Assembly (NCBI RefSeq): GCF_000730425.1
Contig: NZ_CP008896.1
Location: 1,612,001-1,676,000 of the forward strand
Direction: 5' to 3'
Source: Pseudomonas fluorescens
GTDB lineage: Bacteria > Pseudomonadota > Gammaproteobacteria > Pseudomonadales > Pseudomonadaceae
DNA length: 64,000 bases
Shown here piece after piece: positions 42,816 to 51,040 of the stretch. Numbering within the stretch: position 1 is the first letter of the stretch; every line of letters starts with the position of its first letter. Position numbers and translations under genes: made by a program. The notes under the pieces are model-generated. The model searched no databases, had not been told where the DNA came from, and saw only the letters and a list, made by a program, of their open reading frames with translations.

Positions 42816-44108
42816 TCATGAACACCTCGCCGGGCGTGTGGGCAGCAGGAACACCGCCGCAGCGGCCACCAGGCCTACCAGCGCAAACGCAATGAAGTTC
42901 CAGGCCTGGCCAATCCCGCTTCCGGCCACGTAGCCACCCAACAGCGGCCCGCTCATCGCGCCAAATCGCGCAAAACCCAAGCCCCAGCCGGTCGCGGCCG
43001 CACGCACCCGCGGCGGGTAGTAGTCGGCCAGGTAGCCCGTCAGAATCAGCGAGGCGCCAATGCTCCCCAGGCCCGCAATGGCAACCAGCGCATAGTTCAC
43101 ACCCAGGGTATTGCGCGCAGCCAGGGCAAAGACGGCCAGCGCCCCCACCAGGTAGAACACCCCGACCACCGCCTGCACACCGAAGTGATCTGCCGCACGC
43201 CCCAGAAACAGGCCCCCCAGCGCCGAGGCCAGGCTGAACATGATCAACAGCCCCAGGCTGGAGCCCAGGTCGTAACCACTCTGGCGCATGATCGAAGGCA
43301 ACCAGGTGTTGAGGCCGTAGATCAGCAACAGGCCGCAGAACAACGCCACCCAGAAGCAGGCCGTTGCCCGCAGGTGTTGGCGCGCAAACACCTCGGCCAG
43401 TACCTGTCGCCACCCCGGTTGTTGACTGTCTGGCTGCGGCGCCCGCCCGGGCACCACCATCTGCAAGCGCGTGGCGAGCCTGGCGGCATCCTCTGCACGC
43501 CCTTGCCCGACCAGGAACTCAAGCGACTCAGGCAGCATGCGCGCCATCGGCCACAGCAACAGCACCGGCAGCACGCCGACGGCAATCACCCCACGCCACC
43601 CCTGGGTAGGCAGCAACCAGATCGCAGCGGCGGCGGCGCACAAAATGCCCAGCGAATAGCCCGAATACATCAGCCCGTAATTGAAGCTGCGGCGCTCGGC
43701 TCGCGAATACTCGACGGTCAGGGCCGCGGCAACCGGAATCACACCGCCCAGGCCCAATCCACCGACAAACCGAAAGAAGCCGAACCAGGCCGGCGTGGGC
43801 GCCCAGGCAGCGCCCGCCATCATCAGCGAGAACACCAGTACGCACAGCAACAGCATGCGGCGGCGCCCAAGCAGCTCACTGAGCATCCCCACCAGCAGCG
43901 CGCCGAAAAACATGCCAATCATCGCGTAGCTGCCGAGCATCCCCAGTTCCCACGGCGTCAGGTTCCAGGCCTTGTCCTGCGCCAGTGCCGGCAGGATCGC
44001 GCCCATCACGCCCACGTCGTACCCCTCAAACAAGATGGCCAGCCAGCACACAAGCAGGACTCTGGCCGTGACCCTGGAAGGTGGGCCGGGCTCGGTCACC
44101 CGGCTCAT
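42816..44108 (-). CDS. MFS transporter, aromatic acid:H+ symporter (PcaK/BenK-like)
   Basis: A 430-residue protein with 12 predicted helices. The AAHS signature is clear: FEGYDVGVMGAILPAL in helix 1 with its Asp, and GRRRMLLLCVLVFSLMMAG after the DE-type loop. PcaK-like carriers take up benzoates, hydroxybenzoates and related acids. Its start overlaps the IorA-like stop by four bases, and 138 bases separate it from the IorB-like gene. The insertion between the two enzyme subunits is unusual. Confidence 0.88.
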   Translation of the reverse strand: MSRVTEPGPPSRVTARVLLVCWLAILFEGYDVGVMGAILPALAQDKAWNLTPWELGMLGSYAMIGMFFGALLVGMLSELLGRRRMLLLCVLVFSLMMAGAAWAPTPAWFGFFRFVGGLGLGGVIPVAAALTVEYSRAERRSFNYGLMYSGYSLGILCAAAAAIWLLPTQGWRGVIAVGVLPVLLLWPMARMLPESLEFLVGQGRAEDAARLATRLQMVVPGRAPQPDSQQPGWRQVLAEVFARQHLRATACFWVALFCGLLLIYGLNTWLPSIMRQSGYDLGSSLGLLIMFSLASALGGLFLGRAADHFGVQAVVGVFYLVGALAVFALAARNTLGVNYALVAIAGLGSIGASLILTGYLADYYPPRVRAAATGWGLGFARFGAMSGPLLGGYVAGSGIGQAWNFIAFALVGLVAAAAVFLLPTRPARCS

Positions 44109-46291
44109 AGGGCATACCGGGATCGACGGCGGGCATCGGCGTCCTGCAACCAGCCAATGACGGTGATCCGCACACGCTGGCTGAATCGGTCCCACCACGT
44201 CGGGTTACTGACAATCTGCGCCCGATAAAACGATGGGCAGAGCACCGCGGCATGGGCCACCTCGCCACAGTTGCCACACCCCACGCAGCTCTCCATCACC
44301 ATGGCCACCGGGTCTTGGCGCAACGGGTCCGGGTTATCGCGGATAGACAAGGAAGGGCAGCCGGACAGGCGGATGCAGGAGTGATCGCCAGTGCAGGTAT
44401 CCGGGTCGATACCGAAGCGCTCGCGCACCACCCGTTGGCCATCGGCCAGGGCCTTGCGCACGACCTTCTTCTCTCGACGCTGCAGATTGAGCATGCATTC
44501 GCTCTGCGCGATGAGCACCTTTGGCCCCGCCTCCTGGGTGGTCAAGGCTTCGCGCAGGGTGGATACCATGGCTTTGAGATCATAGGTGCGCTTGATGGTA
44601 CGCACCCATTCGACCCCCACCCCCTTGACCGCTTTCTCGATTTCATGGCCGGTGCTGCGCGAGGCGTTGAGTGCTCGCGACGACAGCACGTCCTGGCCGC
44701 CGGTAGCCGAGGCGTAGTTGTTGTCGATGATGATCGTCAGGTTGTCACTGCGATTGAACACCGCATTGGCGACTCCGCTGGTCAGGCCGTTGTGCCAGAA
44801 CCCCCCATCCCCCATCAGCGAGATGGCACGCTTGGTCGCAGGTGCAGAGCCGGGGGCCACGCTGAAAGCCGCCGAACTGGCGCCGCCCAGGCCGTACCCC
44901 ATGGTCGTGCTGCCGAGGTTGAAGGGCGGCAGGATCGAAAACAGATGGCAGCCGATGTCGGCACTGATGTGATGCTTGCCCAGCTCACGCTCGACCAACT
45001 TGATGGCCGTGAAAATCGGGCGCTCCGGGCAGCCAGTGCACAGGCCTGGCGGCCGCGCATGAACGATCTGCTCCAGGGATTGCACGCCCGCCCCCTCGGC
45101 GGGCGGCGCTTCGACCGGCAACATCACAATCGGGATGCCAAGCGGCGGCTGCGGGACTTGCACGAGACCATAGCGTTCCAGAAAGGCCCGCACGCCCGCG
45201 AGCACGGTCGCGGTGTTGTAATCCCCGGCCAGGGGCAGCACATCCTTGCCATGCAAGGCGGTCTGCGACCCCAGCTGGCGCAGGATCGCCGAAACGTTTT
45301 GCTCCACAAAATTGGGCTGGCCTTCTTCCAGCAGCAAGATGGCACGCTTGCCCTTGCAGAAGCGTTCAAACTCCTCGTCGACCAGCGGGTAGGCCACATT
45401 CATGACGTACAAGGGGATGTGCGAAGCCCCGTAGACATCGGACAGCCCCAGCTTCTGCAACGCACGGATCAGCGTGTTGTAGTTCCCCCCCTGCAAGGCG
45501 ATGCCGACATCTGCCGCGCCTTCGCTGAAGAACTCGTTGAGCTGGCGTTCCTGGATGAAACGGATCGCGGCCGGCCAGCGCTGCTGGATTTTCTCCCGCT
45601 CGTGCAGGAAGCTCGCGGGTGGCAGGACGATACGGTTGATGTCCCGCGCAGGATTTTCCAGGGCATCCTTGACCGTAAACGCCGGCGGGCGGTTATCGGA
45701 GGCCACAAACTGACCATGCAGGTGGCAAGAGCGAATGCGCATCTGCAACATCACCGGGGTATTGCTGGCCTCTGACAGATCGAAGCCATCCTTGACCGCC
45801 TGCACGATGCTTGGCAGGTTCGGCCGTGGGTCGAGCAACCACATTTGCGACTTCATCGCGAACGCGTGGCTGCGCTCCTGCATGATCGAGGAGCCCTCGC
45901 CATAATCCTCACCCACGATGACCAACGCACCGCCCGTGACCCCGCCCGACGCCAGGTTGGCCAGCGCATCGGAGGCTACGTTGGTCCCCACCGTCGCCTT
46001 GAAGGTGATCGCGCCGCGCAATGGATAGTTGACTGACGCCGCCAGCATCGCCGCCGCAGTGGCCTCGCTGGCACTGTTTTCAAAGCGGATGCCATATTCC
46101 CCCAGAATGTCTTGGGCATCCGAGAGCACGTCCATCAAGTGCGAGATGGGCGACCCCTGGTATCCCCCGACATACGCCACACCCGACTCCAGTAGCGCCT
46201 TGGTGACCGCCAGGATGCCTTCGCCGCTGAACATCTCACCCGCGCCGGCACGCAGCTTCTTCACTTCCTGGACAAAGGATCGCTCGGCCAT
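44105..46291 (-). CDS. 2-oxoacid:ferredoxin oxidoreductase, IorA-like subunit
   Basis: A 728-residue protein of the indolepyruvate:ferredoxin oxidoreductase alpha type. It has the N-terminal pyrimidine-binding part (VGGYQGSPISHLMDVL), a TPP motif (MGDGGFWHNGLTSG with DNNYASATGG) and a C-terminal ferredoxin domain with CTGDHSCIRLSGCPSL and CVGCGNCGEVAHAAVLCPSF. The enzyme converts an aryl 2-oxoacid, CoA and oxidised ferredoxin to aryl-CoA and CO2. It is the first gene of the ten-gene operon, so this reaction is likely the entry step. Oxygen tolerance in an aerobic pseudomonad is notable. Confidence 0.88.
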   Translation of the reverse strand: MAERSFVQEVKKLRAGAGEMFSGEGILAVTKALLESGVAYVGGYQGSPISHLMDVLSDAQDILGEYGIRFENSASEATAAAMLAASVNYPLRGAITFKATVGTNVASDALANLASGGVTGGALVIVGEDYGEGSSIMQERSHAFAMKSQMWLLDPRPNLPSIVQAVKDGFDLSEASNTPVMLQMRIRSCHLHGQFVASDNRPPAFTVKDALENPARDINRIVLPPASFLHEREKIQQRWPAAIRFIQERQLNEFFSEGAADVGIALQGGNYNTLIRALQKLGLSDVYGASHIPLYVMNVAYPLVDEEFERFCKGKRAILLLEEGQPNFVEQNVSAILRQLGSQTALHGKDVLPLAGDYNTATVLAGVRAFLERYGLVQVPQPPLGIPIVMLPVEAPPAEGAGVQSLEQIVHARPPGLCTGCPERPIFTAIKLVERELGKHHISADIGCHLFSILPPFNLGSTTMGYGLGGASSAAFSVAPGSAPATKRAISLMGDGGFWHNGLTSGVANAVFNRSDNLTIIIDNNYASATGGQDVLSSRALNASRSTGHEIEKAVKGVGVEWVRTIKRTYDLKAMVSTLREALTTQEAGPKVLIAQSECMLNLQRREKKVVRKALADGQRVVRERFGIDPDTCTGDHSCIRLSGCPSLSIRDNPDPLRQDPVAMVMESCVGCGNCGEVAHAAVLCPSFYRAQIVSNPTWWDRFSQRVRITVIGWLQDADARRRSRYAL

Positions 46292-46775
46292 GTTGCTTAT
46301 CTCTCAGATCAAGTGAACAAAACTGCCTATGGCCTCTACCTTCATCTGAGGCGCAGGTTGCGTCAATACATGAATAATCATGCAAATGATCTTGCTGCAA
46401 GATCTGGATAGAGGTGGCAGTACGAGGATAAACACAGGCCAGATCCAAGGCCCCATGCCCGTAAGCAACACTGGGAGCTGACGTGTTTTCGCCTTGAATG
46501 ACGCTGACGATAGCCTTTGTTTAAAGGGTATATGGGCCATCATGACGAAGCGTTCGTGCTTGCTGAACGCACCGTTTATCAACCATGCCCATGATGCATT
46601 GCATTTTCCGGCAGGCCGTGCGATTAATAATTTATCACCGAAAAACAATATGAATAATCATATTAAATATCGGAAAACCGCGTCGCGCATGCGCCTCCGG
46701 CAAGCGCAGTCGAGGTTGTTTTTCATAACAATAATCAGGCTGATAGCCGGCCAAGCTCCGAGAGGGGTAGCACCC
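46292..46775. promoter_or_regulatory. divergent promoter gap with three inverted repeats
   Basis: No convincing gene lies here. The AT-rich stretch contains CATGA-ATAA-TCATG (46369-46382), GATCTTG-CTG-CAAGATC (46388-46404) and AATATGA-ATAA-TCATATT (46647-46664). The first and third share the core ATGAATAATCAT and lie near the IorA-like and AraC gene starts respectively. They are candidate sites for the AraC protein at 46776 or the MarR protein at 33858. Confidence 0.5.
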
Positions 46776-47804
46776 GTGCAGAACATTCCGACCTCCACCT
46801 ATTCGCCCGTGCGTGGGCAGGCCGCCATTTTTTCGACTGAACGAGTCCTGAATGAGCCGGAACGCCTGCTTTTTGCGTCCGCCGACCTGGAGCAAGTGCG
46901 CTCCATGGTCGGCCAGGTCATCGCCAATCATCACTTGAAGCAGACCCATGGAACCGAGCGCCTGGACGCGCGCATGCATTACCTGCCCCTGGGCGACATC
47001 TCGCTGAGCCGCCTGCGCTACGGTGCCCATGTGCAAATCGAGCGTGGTCCCCTGGAGCATTGTTTTCTGGTGCAAATGCCTGTCCAGGGTTGCGCCGTGA
47101 TTGAAAGCGGTGGCCAGCGTATCGAGTCGTCACTGGAGCTCGCTTCGGTCCTGAGCCCGGGAGACGAAGCGAAAATGCAGTGGAGTGGCGATAGCGACCA
47201 GATCATGCTGAGGATCTCGCGCTCATTGGTCGAACGCACATTGGTTGGGTACCTGGGCCATCCATTGGAACACCCCCTGCGTTTCGACCTCGGGTTCCGC
47301 TGGCAGGATTCAGGCCCCTGGCGGTGCCTGCTCTCCTACCTGCTCGATTGTGCAACCCAGTATCCAGCCCTTGCCCAACACAAGCTGGTCACGGCACAGA
47401 TCGAGCAACTGACCGCCTCAATCCTGCTGACGACCCATAAACACAATCACAGTGAAAACGCCCCGGCTCGGCGCAGCACCATACTCCCCCGGCATGTCCG
47501 CCGTGCCCAGGACTACCTGCGTGCGCACGCCCATGAGCCGATCAGTGCCGAGCAACTGGCACAGGCTGCCGGGGTCAGCTTGCGCAGCCTATACAGTGGC
47601 TTCAGGGATTTTCTGGGCATCAGCCCGATGCAGCATCTGCGCGAACTGCGCATGGAACGTGTCCGTAGCGAGCTGATCGGCGGCGAGGTCACCAACATCG
47701 CAGGCGTCGCGTTGCGCTGGGGGTTCACGCACATGGGCCGGTTCAGCAATGACTACAAACTGCGCTACCGCGAAACACCCAGCCAGACCCTACGTCGACA
47801 TTGA
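46776..47804 (+). CDS. AraC-family regulator
   Basis: A 342-residue regulator if started at the GTG at 46776 (GAGAGGGG 8 bases upstream); the frame is open from 46494, but those extra residues are not protein-like. The N-terminal ligand domain resembles the AraC_binding_2 type (LPLGDISLSRLRYGAHVQIE). The C-terminal double helix-turn-helix spans SAEQLAQAAGVSLRSLYSGF and NIAGVALRWGFTHMGRFSND. Divergent from the IorA operon and 52 bases before the VOC gene, it probably activates one or both. Confidence 0.82.
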   Translation: MQNIPTSTYSPVRGQAAIFSTERVLNEPERLLFASADLEQVRSMVGQVIANHHLKQTHGTERLDARMHYLPLGDISLSRLRYGAHVQIERGPLEHCFLVQMPVQGCAVIESGGQRIESSLELASVLSPGDEAKMQWSGDSDQIMLRISRSLVERTLVGYLGHPLEHPLRFDLGFRWQDSGPWRCLLSYLLDCATQYPALAQHKLVTAQIEQLTASILLTTHKHNHSENAPARRSTILPRHVRRAQDYLRAHAHEPISAEQLAQAAGVSLRSLYSGFRDFLGISPMQHLRELRMERVRSELIGGEVTNIAGVALRWGFTHMGRFSNDYKLRYRETPSQTLRRH

Positions 47805-47856
47805 GTCCTCTGGACTTCGATGCCGCTTTCGCCCTTCTCCCACTGGAGGATTCAAT

Positions 47857-48372
47857 GTGATTACTCAAACAGTTACAGCCCCCCATTTCGGGCTCACGGT
47901 TCCCGACCTGGAGGCTGCAATCCGCTGGTACGTCAGCACACTGGGCTTTCGCCTGCTCGCCGGCCCCCTGGAGGTCAGTGAGCATGGCAGTGAGCTGGGT
48001 AAAGCGGCTCAAGCCATCTACGGCAAGGGATTCGAACAGTTCCGCTTTGCCCACCTGGCGACGCCAGACAACATCGGACTGGAGCTTTTCCAGTTCAAAG
48101 CGACACCGTCACAGCCCAACGAGAACAACTTCGAGTTCTGGCTCGGCGGCTACAACCATATGGGCCTGACCGCCGTCAATGTCGCCCAGGCGGTCGCGGG
48201 TGTCGTGGCAGCAGGAGGCAAGGATCGCAGCGGTGTCCTGATGATCAACCCGCACAAGGGCCATGAGATTGCCTACTGCCAGGATCCTTGGGGAACGATC
48301 ATCGAGTTCTGCTCACACCCCTATGTCAGCATGTGGGAGCAAGCTGGCGACCCTGTGCCCTCTTCTCTTTAA
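47857..48372 (+). CDS. VOC/glyoxalase-fold protein
   Basis: A 171-residue protein from a GTG start with GGAGG 7 bases upstream. It begins with the VOC motif APHFGLTVPDLEAAIRWYV and ends DPWGTIIEFCSHPY, giving the usual His and Glu metal ligands. Members include glyoxalases, methylmalonyl-CoA epimerases and extradiol dioxygenases; the short single-domain length rules out a full extradiol dioxygenase. It probably follows the AraC gene in one transcript and is convergent with the FAD enzyme gene. Confidence 0.78.
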   Translation: MITQTVTAPHFGLTVPDLEAAIRWYVSTLGFRLLAGPLEVSEHGSELGKAAQAIYGKGFEQFRFAHLATPDNIGLELFQFKATPSQPNENNFEFWLGGYNHMGLTAVNVAQAVAGVVAAGGKDRSGVLMINPHKGHEIAYCQDPWGTIIEFCSHPYVSMWEQAGDPVPSSL

Positions 48373-48496
48373 GGCATGAGCCTCTACGTCGCGCTCTAGT
48401 GGTCTTTGGGCATGTGCATGCGCTCGTTGCTGCGCTGACGATCACTTGGGGTTGCGCCCTGACGGCGGAGCCCCAAGTGCCAACCCAGCCAAACAG

Positions 48497-50107
48497 CTAT
48501 CTGACGGGCGCTATCTCATTGGCCACCAGGGTACCCGACCCCGCCCCCAGCCCTGGGCCCGGATGGGTTGAGGCGCCGATATGAAACAGATTCCCCACGT
48601 GCGTGCGGTTGCCGCGGGCTTGCCCGGTACTGGCCAATGGTCGCAGCCAGAAGAATTGATCCGGCGAACAAATCCCCGAATAAGGATCCCCTCCCACCAG
48701 GTTGCAATTGAGCGCTTCGAGGTCCGCCGGTGAATAGGCCCGCCGGCCCACAATCAACCCGCCCAAGCCCGGCATGATCCGTTCCAGGCGAGCCTGCACC
48801 CGGTCAGCGAAGGCTTCACGCACCCCCGCGTTCCATTGGCCATCTGCGGGCACTGCAATCTCACCCGCCGCATCCCCCTTCAGGCGCGAGGGCAGTTCCT
48901 GCAACTGCACCCACAAGATCCAGGCGCCTGTCGGAGCGCGCGAAGGATCGACCGCCACCGGCTGGCCGATGGCGAGTGTCGGCCTTGCGGGCAACAAGCC
49001 GTTGTTGGCCTCGGTCACCGAGGCACAGACTTGCTCCATGCCCTCGGTCAAGTGCACCAGAGGCACCTTGAGCAATTCCGCTTCTCGCCACGCCGGCGGG
49101 GCACTCAGGGCAAAGTGCAGTTGCATACCGCCACGGCCATAGCGATAACCCTGGGCACGCTCGCGCAGCGCCGGCGGGGCATTTACCAGCAATCCACCGT
49201 AAAGCTGCTGGGGGGTGACGTTGCACACCACCGCGTCACGGGCCTGAAAATGGCGCCCATCGGACAACCGCACCCCCGTGGCCCGCGCCTTGCGCTTCTG
49301 CCCCTCGACGAGCACACGCTCGACATGGGCATTGGCCAGCAATTGCCCGCCATTGACCACAATGACCTGCGCCAGCGCCTCGACCAGGCGGATGCCACCG
49401 CCCTTGATCACCGGCATTCCTCCATTGACCACCGAGGCAAAGGTCAGTTTGCCGATCAACGCCGAGCTCGCATCATCCGGCCCCAGGCCCGAATGCAGGG
49501 TCCAGGGGGCAATCAAGGCTCGGGTGGTGTCCGAGCGCACTGTGCGCTCAGACCAGCGACGAAAGCTTTCCAGGGCCTCGGCAGTAAATGCCATCAAGCC
49601 ATCCAGCCCACGTTTTCTCCACTCACTGAACAGCAAGCGGAGCAGGCCAAGCCCGTAAGGGTTTTTACCCAGGAGGCCAAAGGTCAAGGCCGCATCCCGG
49701 CCGAACAGATGCCCGGCCATCAGCGCTATGGCCTGGCCATCCCCTGGCTCCAGTGCATCGAGCCGGCGCACCGTATCAGCCAGGTCAGCCTTGAGGGCCA
49801 GGCCAGCGCCATCCGGTCGCACCAGGCCGGTGGAGTACTCGCTGGACAGCACTTCCAGCCCAGCCTGTTCCAGCGCAGGCCTGAGCTCGGCGTAGGCCGC
49901 ACTGCCCACGAACAGCGGGTGCCATGATGACAAGACTTCGTGCTGGTAGCCGGTAAACAGCTGCTCGGTACGGATACAGCCGCCAAACCGATCATTGCGC
50001 TCCAACACCAGCACGCGCTTGCCACGCACGGCCAGCAGGGCTGCACCGACCAGGGAGTTAATCCCACTGCCGACAAAAATAACCTGAGGATCCGCTTGTG
50101 CCGTCAT
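48497..50107 (-). CDS. phytoene-dehydrogenase-like FAD oxidoreductase
   Basis: A 536-residue CrtI/PNDRD-like amine-oxidase-fold enzyme. It has the FAD motif VGSGINSLVGAALLAVRG, followed by VLVLERNDRFGGCIRTEQL, and ends with FHIGASTHPGPGLGAGSG, the usual C-terminal FAD contact. Non-carotenoid members desaturate or oxidise cyclic compounds. It lies three bases behind the cyclase-family hydrolase gene, so the two act together. I suggest oxidation of a heterocyclic or alicyclic precursor to the substrate of that hydrolase; no sequence feature fixes the compound. Confidence 0.78.
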   Translation of the reverse strand: MTAQADPQVIFVGSGINSLVGAALLAVRGKRVLVLERNDRFGGCIRTEQLFTGYQHEVLSSWHPLFVGSAAYAELRPALEQAGLEVLSSEYSTGLVRPDGAGLALKADLADTVRRLDALEPGDGQAIALMAGHLFGRDAALTFGLLGKNPYGLGLLRLLFSEWRKRGLDGLMAFTAEALESFRRWSERTVRSDTTRALIAPWTLHSGLGPDDASSALIGKLTFASVVNGGMPVIKGGGIRLVEALAQVIVVNGGQLLANAHVERVLVEGQKRKARATGVRLSDGRHFQARDAVVCNVTPQQLYGGLLVNAPPALRERAQGYRYGRGGMQLHFALSAPPAWREAELLKVPLVHLTEGMEQVCASVTEANNGLLPARPTLAIGQPVAVDPSRAPTGAWILWVQLQELPSRLKGDAAGEIAVPADGQWNAGVREAFADRVQARLERIMPGLGGLIVGRRAYSPADLEALNCNLVGGDPYSGICSPDQFFWLRPLASTGQARGNRTHVGNLFHIGASTHPGPGLGAGSGTLVANEIAPVR

Positions 50108-50110
50108 CCC

Positions 50111-50902
50111 CTACTCCACCAGTGCCAAGACGCGTAAAGGGCTGCCGGAGCCGCCTTCGATCTTCAGAGGGGCAGAGATAATCAACGCCCCCTGAGGAGG
50201 CAACTGATCCAGGTTCTTGAGGCATTGCAAACCATAGCGGTTGGCACCGTGCATCAACGTATGACAAGGGTAAGCCAACGGCCAGGTGTAGGACTGGCCG
50301 GCGTCGGTATTGATGGTCTCGACACCGAAACCGTGCACATCGCGCTGCTCAATCAGCCACTCGACGGCCTCGCGGGTCGGGCCTGGGGTATGCGCACCAT
50401 CCTCACGCATATTGAGAAAAGCCGCCGCATCATGTGCCCGGTGCGACCAGTCGGTGCGCAAAAACACCCAGGCGCCCTTGGGGATTGGGCCGTGACACCG
50501 CTCCCACTCCATCAGGAACGGCACGGTCAACAGCCAGTCGTCATTGGCAAGCACCTGGGCACTGGCATTTATCACTACTGCCGGTGCAATAAAGTTCTCC
50601 ACAGCAATGGTGTCGACGCTGCTATCGGGGCAATCGCGCCCGGAAATCCAGTGCACGGGGGCATCAAAGTGCGTGCCGGTATGCTCACCACAGGTAAAGT
50701 TGTTCCAGTACCAGCCAGGCCCGGACTCATCGTAGAGCGAGATGCGCTCGATCTTGAACGACGCGACCTGGCCAAACTGCGCAGGCAATTGCAGGCTCGG
50801 AAAGGAAGGCGACAGGGTTTGTGTCAGGTCGATGACACGTATCCCGCCGCACGCAAGCTGTGCTGTCAGTGCAGGCAATAGAGTTGTAGTTGGGGTTGCC
50901 AT
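50111..50902 (-). CDS. cyclase-family metal hydrolase (isatin hydrolase/KynB-like)
   Basis: A 263-residue protein of the cyclase (PF04199-type) family. The signature H-X-G-T-H-X-D-X-P-X-H is visible as HTGTHFDAPVHW, giving the metal ligands. Family members are kynurenine formamidase and isatin hydrolase, which open amide bonds, as well as some cyclases. With an NCS1-type permease and a downstream oxoacid:ferredoxin oxidoreductase operon, hydrolysis of isatin (or a benzofuran-2,3-dione) to an aryl glyoxylate would make sense. The length is larger than KynB (about 210 residues) and close to isatin hydrolase. Confidence 0.8.
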   Translation of the reverse strand: MATPTTTLLPALTAQLACGGIRVIDLTQTLSPSFPSLQLPAQFGQVASFKIERISLYDESGPGWYWNNFTCGEHTGTHFDAPVHWISGRDCPDSSVDTIAVENFIAPAVVINASAQVLANDDWLLTVPFLMEWERCHGPIPKGAWVFLRTDWSHRAHDAAAFLNMREDGAHTPGPTREAVEWLIEQRDVHGFGVETINTDAGQSYTWPLAYPCHTLMHGANRYGLQCLKNLDQLPPQGALIISAPLKIEGGSGSPLRVLALVE

Positions 50903-51040
50903 TCAGGGACCTCTGGCCATTGGATTGAAGGTAACGCGATGCCTTGACTATGGGCGTGAAAGCCGGCGAGCGCCTATCCAGACCTCGCTCTGGCTATCCG
51001 GTGAATGCTTGTTTTATCGCCCGGCGTTCGTTGCCCTGAT

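Noticed and set aside
46304..46648. Minus-strand frame of 114 codons in the IorA-AraC gap
   Set aside because: It has no ribosome site, covers the palindromic elements and has no family-like sequence.
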